Assembly: GCA_017476605.1 (NCBI GenBank) | Contig: JAFUZM010000282.1 | Coordinates: forward strand, 1 to 37,407 | Length of the DNA: 37,407 nt | Direction: 5' to 3' | Source: Clostridia bacterium | Lineage (GTDB): Bacteria; Bacillota; Clostridia; Christensenellales; Aristaeellaceae | In this document: positions 31,200 to 37,407 of the stretch, in pieces | How positions within the stretch are numbered: position 1 is the first letter of the stretch | Layout: each line of letters starts with the position of its first letter | Notes under the pieces: model-generated | Databases searched by the model: none | What the model saw: only the letters and a program-made list of their open reading frames with translations | What the model was told of the DNA's origin: nothing | Translations under genes and position numbers: made by a program

Positions 31200-32663
31200 T
31201 CAGGTATCGTTTAACGCTTCGTCCAGAAGCTCGCGGACAATTTCCTTCTCATCAAACGGATTTTTTACTCCCTTGATGTCCTGATAGGTTTCGTGTCCTT
31301 TTCCGGCCAGAACAATAATGTCCCCGCCAACCGCCATGTCCATTGCCTGACGGATGGCCTCACGCCGGTTCTCAATGACCTCATATTCGGCATCTGTTTC
31401 CCTGATTCCCTCCTCAATCGCAGAGAGAATCGCAAAGGGATCCTCAAATCTGGGATTATCGCTGGTCAAGATCGAATAATCCGCCAGTTCACCGGCAATT
31501 TTCCCCATGATGGGACGCTTTCCCTTGTCCCGATCGCCGCCACATCCAAAGACCAGAATGATCCTTCCACGACAGAATTCCCGGACTGTCTTTAAAATAT
31601 TGGACAGGGCATCCGGGCTGTGACTGTAGTCAAGAATCATGCGATACGGTGTATCCGTTTTGAGCATCTCCACGCGTCCGGGCACCGATACAAGCGACTC
31701 AAGGCCCATGCGAATCTGTTCAATGGAAAATCCCATAATCATGGCCAGAGACGCTGCCGCAAGTGCATTGTAGACATTGAACATGCCGGTCAGTAGCAGG
31801 TGGACCCGCTCTCCATGAACCTCATGCAGGTTCAGCGTAAAGGAAACCGAGCTTTCGGTAATCTCAATATCCCTTGCATATACATCCGATTTTCCGCTGA
31901 TCCCATAGGTAATATGGGGACAGGTGAGATCCGACAACACCGCATGGGAGGTTTCCTCATCGACATTGATGGCTGCGTTTTTCACGATCCCGCTTCTGAA
32001 CAGAATCCGCTTGGCATCAAAATACCTTTCCATTGTGCCAAAAAAGTCGAGATGATCCTGGCTGAGATTGGTATATGCCGCTGCTTCGAACGTAAATCCC
32101 ACCATTTTCCGCAGATAAAGCGCATGTGCCGAAACTTCCATACAGACAATCTGAACACCCGCATCTGCCATTTTCCGTAGAATCGCAAACATCTCAATCG
32201 GGTCCGGCGTTGTCAGCTTGCTGGGCAGTCTGGTCTTCCCTGCAATGCAGCCGGTCGTTCCGATGATTCCGCAGGACACCCCCGCTGCATCGGCAATGCT
32301 CTTAAAAAGATACGTTGTTGTCGTTTTGCCCTTTGTCCCAGTTATTCCAACAAGACGCAGCTGTTTCTCCGGATGTCCATAAAAGGCAGCCGCAATTCTG
32401 GTCATGGCCGCCCGTGTATCGCTCACCAGAATCTGGTCCACCGGCAGATCAAGGAATCGCTCGACAACGAGCGCTGTACATCCGTTTTCCACCGCCTGTG
32501 GCGCAAAGCTATGCCCATCTACACGGCCTCCGTTAATACAAAAAAACAAACCGTTATTTGTCTTTTGCTTGGAATCAGCCGTCAGCTCTCCGACATCCCT
32601 GTCTTCTGAATATCGAATGTCCTTAACCTCAGGAACATTCAAAATGAGTTCAGATATTCTCAT
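31200..32663 (-). CDS. murE: UDP-N-acetylmuramoyl-tripeptide synthetase (meso-diaminopimelate-adding)
   Basis: 487 residues, normal MurE. Adds the third residue of the peptidoglycan stem peptide. N-terminal domain (ISELILNV ... GLFFCINGGRVDGHSFAPQAV), ATP-binding loop GITGTKGKTTT near residue 112, central NLSQDHLDFFGTMERYFDAKR, and C-terminal VFGCGGDRDKGKRPIMG. The substrate motif is SDNPRFEDP: DNPR marks meso-diaminopimelate specificity, so the wall should be DAP-type. The ATG at MRISELIL has GGGGAG 7 bases upstream; the frame stays open 41 codons further but has no ribosome site. A 173-base spacer after ftsL holds no recognised gene. Confidence 0.96.
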   Translation of the reverse strand: MRISELILNVPEVKDIRYSEDRDVGELTADSKQKTNNGLFFCINGGRVDGHSFAPQAVENGCTALVVERFLDLPVDQILVSDTRAAMTRIAAAFYGHPEKQLRLVGITGTKGKTTTTYLFKSIADAAGVSCGIIGTTGCIAGKTRLPSKLTTPDPIEMFAILRKMADAGVQIVCMEVSAHALYLRKMVGFTFEAAAYTNLSQDHLDFFGTMERYFDAKRILFRSGIVKNAAINVDEETSHAVLSDLTCPHITYGISGKSDVYARDIEITESSVSFTLNLHEVHGERVHLLLTGMFNVYNALAAASLAMIMGFSIEQIRMGLESLVSVPGRVEMLKTDTPYRMILDYSHSPDALSNILKTVREFCRGRIILVFGCGGDRDKGKRPIMGKIAGELADYSILTSDNPRFEDPFAILSAIEEGIRETDAEYEVIENRREAIRQAMDMAVGGDIIVLAGKGHETYQDIKGVKNPFDEKEIVRELLDEALNDT

Positions 32664-32836
32664 CACTGTTCTCCCCTGCAGGTGCAACTCACGATTCCAC
32701 CTGATCTCTTTCCTGATAAGAGATGATTTCACCATCGGTTTTCTGTGCCGACATAAGCGGTGATCTTCAGCCGTTTTTTTGCTCAATCCGGAACCATGGA
32801 CTTAAGCGATCTGCTGTATGCACGACCATGCCAGAT

Positions 32837-33469
32837 TCATTCCCCAATGTGCATTCGGCCAAGGAAGCCAAGGACAAGGTCAAGCAGCTCCGGCTTGACT
32901 TCCTCCCCGCTTTGGGCGCTCCGGTATTCTTCCTCATCCGGAAGCTGGATATAGATTTCCTGTGTGTTTGCACGTTCCGGGCGCAGCATGCCAAGGCTGT
33001 TCTGCGCCAGATTTCGAATTGATGCGCCATCCATCGCACTTGCGATTCGCTGCTCGATTTTGGCGTTCTCGTTATTATAATAGCTTTCAAGATCACGATA
33101 ATAGGTAATCATGCGAACATTCTCACGCATGTCGGCCAGTCTCTGCAGCCAGAGCGCTCCCGTGAGAAGGAAGAAAAACAGCAGGATGGCGCAGCATGCA
33201 GCGCCCAGTCTGTCCTGGCGAACTGCATTCCGAAACCGCTCCAAAACCGTCTGCTTCCTTTTCGTCCGTGGCATCTGCGCATCATACCGAATCGGGGGCT
33301 CCGGTGAATCCTTCCATGCATTCTCATACGTCTGATCCACGAGCTTGTCTCTGGCGCTTCCCGGAATCTCCCTTGCAATATAGAGATCATTCTCCTTCCA
33401 GTCGCTTCCGGAACGATATCCAGACTGTACGTACCGACCATGGGTCCTTTTTCTGGTACTGTTTTGCAC
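32837..33469 (-). CDS. ftsL: FtsL-like cell division protein with a long cytoplasmic region
   Basis: 210 residues. A polar, basic N-terminal region of about 87 residues precedes one membrane helix (residues 88-108). After it comes a short coiled coil (LADMRENVRMITYYRDLESYYNNENAKIEQRIA) and the FtsL/DivIC-type end IRNLAQNSLGMLRPERANTQEIYIQLPDEEE. FtsL pairs with DivIC/FtsB and FtsQ in the divisome. Typical FtsL is near 110-130 residues, so the N-terminal arm is unusually long. The start is GTG, with AAAGGGGG about 8 bases upstream. It follows mraZ by 24 bases, so no rsmH lies between as in most bacteria. The helix, coil and operon position make FtsL the best name. Confidence 0.82.
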   Translation of the reverse strand: MQNSTRKRTHGRYVQSGYRSGSDWKENDLYIAREIPGSARDKLVDQTYENAWKDSPEPPIRYDAQMPRTKRKQTVLERFRNAVRQDRLGAACCAILLFFFLLTGALWLQRLADMRENVRMITYYRDLESYYNNENAKIEQRIASAMDGASIRNLAQNSLGMLRPERANTQEIYIQLPDEEEYRSAQSGEEVKPELLDLVLGFLGRMHIGE

Positions 33470-33493
33470 GGTTTCTGCCCCCTTTCTGTATGA

Positions 33494-33952
33494 TTATGCA
33501 TTCTGCTGGTAGGTTTTGTAGACGTAATCGGAGACAAAGTCAAATTCATCCTCTGTCTTATTGTCAACATCCGAGAACTGGGCTGCATCCCAAATTTCAA
33601 TATAGTTGTTCATGCCGACAAAAACGATGTCTTTCGTGAGACCGATTTTTGTCCTCAGCTTGGCAGGAACCAGCACGCGTCCCTGATTGTCCATGGAATT
33701 GTCCGTAAAGGATACACTCATCACGTAGCGGACATACTGCATACCGACCTTATCCATTGGGTCAATCTTAGAGAGCCGTTCCAGCTGCTGTTCCCAAACC
33801 TCACACGGATAAACGGCAATTGCGGTTTTATTCGGATTGATGGTAATCGTAAAGTGATCGCCCAATGCGTCACGGTATGATGCCGGAATAATTACACGTC
33901 CCTTGCCATCCAGTGAATGATCATATGACCCTGAAAACGAGGACTGAACCAC
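33494..33952 (-). CDS. mraZ: Transcriptional regulator MraZ
   Basis: 152 residues, slightly longer than usual at the C-terminus. Two AbrB-like/MraZ swapped-hairpin repeats: SGSYDHSLDGKGRVIIPASYRDALG and SMDNQGRVLVPAKLRTKIGL, each with the D-x-(K/Q)-GR-(V/I) core that binds DNA. MraZ is the conserved first gene of the dcw cluster and a repressor of it. Start choice: the first GTG (33961) is abutted by GGAGGGAG, so the second GTG (33952), 9 bases away, fits better. The C-terminal DFVSDYVYKTYQQNA is not conserved. It heads mraZ-ftsL-murE-mraY-murD-ftsQ. Confidence 0.94.
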   Translation of the reverse strand: MVQSSFSGSYDHSLDGKGRVIIPASYRDALGDHFTITINPNKTAIAVYPCEVWEQQLERLSKIDPMDKVGMQYVRYVMSVSFTDNSMDNQGRVLVPAKLRTKIGLTKDIVFVGMNNYIEIWDAAQFSDVDNKTEDEFDFVSDYVYKTYQQNA

Positions 33953-34262
33953 TTCCGACACCTCCCTCCGCTAATATCGAACCACTTTCCACCCTTTTCT
34001 ATAACTTTACACCATTTCGTCGCACATTTCAAGCATCCATATTTGAAATCTCCAAGGAAATTTCAACTGAATTTGTAACATTTCTTAACAGTTTTGTAAT
34101 AATTCCCCTTTTGTTCTCTTCCTCAACCCAATATCTTGACAAGATGGAAAAAAGATGCACTAAATACCTTCATCCCCTTCCCCAAAAACACTCAAGAAAC
34201 TTAACAAAAAAATTTTTTGGGTTTCTTTACTTACCGACTTTTGGTCTCTACGGAACGCAAAA
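33953..34262. other. A/T-rich region upstream of mraZ
   Basis: Some 310 bases without a gene, the most A/T-rich stretch in the window. On the minus strand it contains GGTGTAAAG and GGTGGAAAGTGG close to the mraZ start, possible MraZ boxes, and a weak -10 (TATAGA, near 34012-34007). A 13-base interrupted palindrome ATCTTGACAAGAT lies at 34133-34145. I could not settle on one promoter. Confidence 0.4.
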
Positions 34263-34297
34263 AAAGCTGTCAAAAGAGAATCTCTTTTGACAGCTTT
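34256..34297 (-). terminator. Terminator of lysS
   Basis: Minus strand: AAAGCTGTCAAAAGAGA (34297-34281), TCTCTTTTGACAGCTTT (34279-34263), then TTTTGCG. A 17-bp perfect complement; the tip will open to a few bases. Confidence 0.92.
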
Positions 34298-34320
34298 GCT
34301 CTCTTCAGTTTTTATCGGAA

Positions 34321-36267
34321 TCAATACAGCTTTGCACCTGCCGGAATGTGTGGATCCACCATCAGAAGATGCAGCTTTTCCTCATCGCCCTCCTTGTGAA
34401 CGGCGGAGATCAGCATCCCGCAGGAATCAATTCCCATCATCTTGCGTGGCGGCAGATTGGTAATTGCGATACAGGTCTTCCCGATCAGCTCCTCCGGCTC
34501 ATAATAAGCATGGATGCCACTCAGAATTATCCGATTGACACCGGATCCATCATCCAGCAGGAATTTGAGAAGCTTCTTTGATTTGGGAACCGCTTCGCAT
34601 TCGAGCACCTTCACCGCGCGGAAATCACTCTTGCTAAAGGTCTCAAAATCGACCTGATCTTCAAACAGCGGTTCAATCACAACATTGGAAAAGTCAATCT
34701 TTTCCTCCGTTTCCGGGGGAAGTTGTGCTGCTGCCGTCTCTGCGGCAGGAGCCGGTGCAGCATCTGCTGCAGCGGATACACTGCCTTTACCGATTGGCTT
34801 CATTGTGGGGAACAGAAGAACATCGCGGATGGAAGCGGAATCGGTCAGGAGCATAACCAGACGATCCACGCCAAAGCCAAGTCCTCCCGTCGGGGGCATG
34901 CCAAATTCAAGTGCGGAAATGAAATCCTCATCCAGATCTGCATGGCCGCCCGCACGGCGCTTTGCCTCCGCCTGGAGAACAAAGCGTTCCCGCTGATCGA
35001 CAGGATCATTAAGTTCAGAGAATGCATTTCCAAGCTCAGACCCATTGCAGAAATACTCGAACCGCTCTGTCATATCCGGCTCATCCTTTTTCCGCTTCGC
35101 CAGAGGAGAAATGGCAACCGGATAGTCCGTGATAAATGTGGGCTGAATCAGATTCGCCTCCACGAACTCATCAAAGCAGGCCTCAAGGCATTCGCCCTTA
35201 ACGGCCTTTTCCTCGACATGAACGCCGCGGGCCTTGCAGGCTTCTCTCGCTTCTTCGTCGCTCTTCCAATCATAGTAATCAAGGCCTGAATATTTCTTGA
35301 CTGCCTCGGCCATGGTCATCCGTGTCCAGGGCGAGGTCATGTCGATTTCCTTCCCCTGATACTGGATCTTTGTGGTTCCGCAGACCTTGTTGGCAACATA
35401 GACGTACATCTCTTCAACAAGATTCATTACGTCATTATAGTCTGCATAGGCCTGATAAACCTCAATCGTCGTGAATTCCGGATTGTGACGCGTATCCATG
35501 CCTTCATTTCTGAAGATACGGCCAACCTCATAAACCTTTTCAAAGCCACCGACGATGAGGCGCTTCAGATAAAGCTCCGTTTCAATGCGCAGATACATGG
35601 GAATATCCAGTGCATTGTGATGCGTGATGAAGCTGCGGGAATTCGCACCGATTTCAACGGTCTGGAGAACCGGAGTATCCACCTCAAGAAATCCCTTGCT
35701 GTCAAGGAATTCCCGAAGTGCGTTGATGATCTGACTGCGTTTGATGAAGGTGTTCTTGACCTCGGGATTCACAATGGTATCCACATAACGCTGACGATAC
35801 CGAAGATCCTGATCCTTGAGGCCATTCCACTTTTCAGGCAGTACCTTGAGGGACTTGCTGAGAAGGGTTAAAGACTGGGCATGAACAGAGATCTCCCCTG
35901 TCTGTGTCTTAAATACAAATCCTTCAATGCCCAGAATATCTCCGATATCCATGGTCTTGAAGTCCTGATAGACCTCCTGCCCCACATCATCCCTACGGAC
36001 ATATACCTGGATTTCTCCCTCACCATCCAGAAGATGCATGAAAGAGGCCTTTCCCATGATACGGCGACTCATCATACGACCGGCAATGGTGACGGTTTTC
36101 CCTTCAAGTTCTTCAAAACGAGCAGAAATGTCCGTTGAATGGTGCGTACGATCAAATTTAGTAATCGTAAACGGATCCTGTCCCGCCTCGCGATACTTGT
36201 TCAGTTTTTCCCGACGGATCAGTTCCTGTTCCGTATATTCAGGTGCCGGAATTCTCCAATCCTCCAT
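34321..36267 (-). CDS. lysS: Lysyl-tRNA synthetase (class II) fused to a C-terminal tRNA-binding domain
   Basis: 648 residues, about 150 longer than ordinary bacterial class II LysRS (near 490-500). Residues 1-495 are a complete LysRS: OB-fold anticodon domain ([32 protein letters not shown]), then motif 2 ([27 protein letters not shown]) and motif 3 ([27 protein letters not shown]). An Ala/Pro-rich linker (residues 496-525) leads to a domain of about 110 residues (from [18 protein letters not shown]): [62 protein letters not shown]. That is the tRNA-binding (TRBD/Trbp111/EMAPII-like) domain normally at the end of MetRS. GAGGAGG precedes the ATG. Terminator follows. Confidence 0.95.
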   Translation of the reverse strand: MEDWRIPAPEYTEQELIRREKLNKYREAGQDPFTITKFDRTHHSTDISARFEELEGKTVTIAGRMMSRRIMGKASFMHLLDGEGEIQVYVRRDDVGQEVYQDFKTMDIGDILGIEGFVFKTQTGEISVHAQSLTLLSKSLKVLPEKWNGLKDQDLRYRQRYVDTIVNPEVKNTFIKRSQIINALREFLDSKGFLEVDTPVLQTVEIGANSRSFITHHNALDIPMYLRIETELYLKRLIVGGFEKVYEVGRIFRNEGMDTRHNPEFTTIEVYQAYADYNDVMNLVEEMYVYVANKVCGTTKIQYQGKEIDMTSPWTRMTMAEAVKKYSGLDYYDWKSDEEAREACKARGVHVEEKAVKGECLEACFDEFVEANLIQPTFITDYPVAISPLAKRKKDEPDMTERFEYFCNGSELGNAFSELNDPVDQRERFVLQAEAKRRAGGHADLDEDFISALEFGMPPTGGLGFGVDRLVMLLTDSASIRDVLLFPTMKPIGKGSVSAAADAAPAPAAETAAAQLPPETEEKIDFSNVVIEPLFEDQVDFETFSKSDFRAVKVLECEAVPKSKKLLKFLLDDGSGVNRIILSGIHAYYEPEELIGKTCIAITNLPPRKMMGIDSCGMLISAVHKEGDEEKLHLLMVDPHIPAGAKLY

Positions 36268-36281
36268 GCATATCCTCCTCT

Positions 36282-36352
36282 TACGAGCAATTTATTCTTT
36301 CGACATAGTGGCTTTTGTCAGTGCGCGTTACCTGACAAACTGTTTGCTGCGC
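36282..36352 (+). repeat. Structured intergenic repeat, copy B
   Basis: 59 of 71 bases match 3802-3872. The 8-bp stem TTTGTCAG (36314-36321) / CTGACAAA (36332-36339) is intact with a changed loop. The right end differs by an insertion that makes a second hairpin, CTGTTTGC-TGC-GCAAACAG. Further right, both copies show CTGCAG and ATTGACAAA (36420-36428 here), so homology may extend to some 140 bases. It lies between greA and lysS, ending a few bases from the lysS ribosome site, so on the minus strand it is part of the lysS leader. Confidence 0.75.
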
Positions 36353-36463
36353 AAACAGGCCAACTCCTTTGCAGGTACTCTTTCATTAATTTGCCATGCA
36401 ACTGTCATTTTCCTGCAGCATTGACAAAGCCATCGTGTCCCGATGAGCATGGCCAATTGACAA

Positions 36464-36478
36464 GCATCCAAAGGATGC
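36464..36478 (-). terminator. Weak hairpin after greA
   Basis: Minus strand: GCATCC, TTT, GGATGC, then TTGTCAATT. Only 6 bp and a broken T-run, so it may only slow or partly end greA transcripts; greA and lysS could be one operon. Confidence 0.35.
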
Positions 36479-36496
36479 AGTAAGACGATGTGATAA

Positions 36497-36982
36497 TTAC
36501 TTTTCTACCGTGATGTTGAGCACTTTAAAGAATACCGCTCCGCCGGGCGTATAGGCTTCAACAACATCTCCGATGTGTGCACCCATGAGGGCCTTGCCCA
36601 CCGGGGATTCATTCGAGATTTTGTTGTTCATGGGATCGGACTCAATGGTGCCGACGATGGTATAGGTTTCCTCTTCCTCATCCGGATCGTCACGGTCAAC
36701 GATGGTTACCACGCTGCCAAAGCCCACCTCGTCCTCGCTGAATTCATCCACAACGACGGCATTCTCAATCAATCCACGCAGTTCGGTAATCCGCTGCTCC
36801 AAGGCCGCCTGATCATTTTTTGCCGCGTCATACTCTGCATTTTCACTGAGGTCGCCCTGCGCGATTGCGTATTTGAGCTGCTCGGCAACCCGCATTTTTT
36901 CTGTTGTCTCTTTATACTCAAGCTCTTCCTTCAGCTTTCTGAGTCCTTCTGTCGTAACGATATTCTTTTTCTGCTGTGCCAT
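36497..36982 (-). CDS. greA: Transcription elongation factor GreA
   Basis: 161 residues, standard length. GreA enters the RNA polymerase secondary channel and triggers cleavage of backtracked RNA. N-terminal coiled coil: TTEGLRKLKEELEYKETTEKMRVAEQLKYAIAQGDLSENAEYDAAKNDQAALEQRITEL, with the acidic tip D-L-S-E-N-A-E-Y-D that performs cleavage. C-terminal FKBP-like domain with VGFGSVVTIVDRD, YTIVGTIESDP, and SPVGKALMGAHIGDVVEAYTPGG. Start: the second of two close ATGs (MAQQKK), 9 bases after AAGAGG; the first abuts the site. Downstream is lysS at 230 bases, a frequent greA-lysS neighbourhood in Firmicutes. Confidence 0.97.
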   Translation of the reverse strand: MAQQKKNIVTTEGLRKLKEELEYKETTEKMRVAEQLKYAIAQGDLSENAEYDAAKNDQAALEQRITELRGLIENAVVVDEFSEDEVGFGSVVTIVDRDDPDEEEETYTIVGTIESDPMNNKISNESPVGKALMGAHIGDVVEAYTPGGAVFFKVLNITVEK

Positions 36983-37070
36983 TTTCGTCATCCTCTTTAC
37001 ATTTAAAAATGTTTAACTTTCTATTTCAAATGAATTTTACAAAAAATCCATTGATTTATGAAATTATAAG

Positions 37071-37092
37071 AAAAAACCTCGCATACGCGAGG
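37071..37092 (-). terminator. Terminator of the rRNA operon
   Basis: Minus strand: CCTCGC (37092-37087), 4-base loop, GCGAGG (37082-37077), then TTTTTTC. It lies 14 bases after the 5S 3' end. Confidence 0.9.
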
Positions 37093-37105
37093 TCATTCTT
37101 TTGGA

Positions 37106-37221
37106 TCCGGCAACGTCCTACTCTCCCGGGCCGTCTCCAGCCAAGTACCATCGGCGCTGAAAGGCTTAACTTCTGTGTTCGGTATGGGAACAGGTGGATC
37201 CCTTTCGCTATTGCCACCGGA
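37106..37221 (-). rRNA. 5S ribosomal RNA
   Basis: About 116 bases. Minus strand begins TCCGGTGGC and ends GTTGCCGGA, which pair as helix I. Internal landmarks are CCATACCGAACACAGAAGTTAAG and CGCCGATGGTACT, standard for Firmicutes 5S rRNA. Ends are set from helix I and may be off by one or two bases. Confidence 0.95.
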
Positions 37222-37302
37222 ATTCTTTTCGGGTTGTACCCTGAAAACCGCACATCCAAATGTCTTCCATCTTGCTCACCAGTCTCTTCCTTGGTCTCTT
37301 TA

Positions 37303-37407
37303 GATCAAGTCCTCGACCGATTAGTATCACCAAGCTCCAACCATTACTGGCCTTCCACCGATGACCTATCTACCTGATCGTCTCTCAGGGGTCTTACTTC
37401 TTTCGAA
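37303..37407 (-). rRNA. 23S ribosomal RNA (3' end only)
   Basis: Minus strand carries the 23S 3' terminal region, ending GATACTAATCGGTCGAGGACTTGATC, followed by about 80 bases of spacer to 5S without a tRNA. The 5' part lies beyond the right edge. The exact 3' end (near 37303) is inferred from the terminal helix. Confidence 0.93.

Noticed and set aside
32664..32836. N-terminal extension or small gene between ftsL and murE
   Set aside because: The frame is open in phase with murE but lacks a ribosome site, and murE has a proper one at 32663; nothing else is recognisable there.
36421..36449. Promoter in repeat copy B analogous to the xylA promoter
   Set aside because: TTGACA is present but no acceptable -10 occurs at 16-18 bases; a plus-strand transcript here would only run antisense into greA.

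Overview
The window reads as chromosomal core genome of a low-to-mid GC Gram-positive bacterium, most likely class Clostridia (Bacillota). The evidence is MraZ and the Gram-positive division genes, Rex, T-box and S-box riboswitches, an ECF transporter, MurE with the DNPR signature of the meso-diaminopimelate type, strong AGGAGG ribosome sites and TTGACA-N17-TATAAT promoters. Threonine/proline-rich tails on exported proteins fit several clostridial lineages. I cannot name a genus. Almost every transcription unit has a recognisable promoter and an intrinsic terminator.

Layout. 1-2.3 kb: potassium uptake trkA-trkH (minus; trkH runs off the left edge), then a possible 52-residue ORF with its own terminator. 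2.3-5.7 kb: a MATE exporter, an orphan xylose isomerase, and tRNA-Ile plus tRNA-Asn. 5.8-8.5 kb: a membrane-anchored endonuclease/exonuclease/phosphatase-fold protein and a probably accessory AAA ATPase with three operator-like repeats. 8.5-11.2 kb: yajC, an unusual membrane-anchored CinA/PncC-like protein, and metK under a SAM-I riboswitch. 11.3-16.5 kb: tetR-DUF368 (probable undecaprenyl-phosphate translocase), rex-vanW, and rplM-rpsI-secG. 16.8-22.1 kb: an ECF transporter (UPF0397 S subunit, fused double ATPase, T subunit), then leuA under a T-box with a CTC (Leu) specifier. 22.1-25.3 kb: thymidine kinase, a cytidylate-kinase-like protein, a HAD phosphatase and a secreted protein of unknown function. 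25.3-34 kb: a reduced dcw cluster, mraZ-ftsL-murE-mraY-murD-ftsQ then ftsA-ftsZ. 34.3-37.4 kb: lysS fused to a C-terminal tRNA-binding domain, greA, and the 3' end of an rRNA operon (23S end, 5S).

The genes are mostly housekeeping: envelope and division (dcw, DUF368, vanW), protein export (secG, yajC), translation (lysS, tRNAs, rRNA, L13/S9), nucleotide salvage and amino-acid/SAM synthesis under RNA control. I see no phage, insertion sequence or CRISPR array and no obvious multi-gene defence island. The points most worth a second look are: the LysRS-tRNA-binding-domain fusion; a structured intergenic repeat of about 71 bp present twice, 32 kb apart; the membrane-anchored CinA-like protein with altered motifs; the tetR-DUF368 pair; and a dcw cluster without rsmH, ftsI, murF, ftsW, murG or murC.
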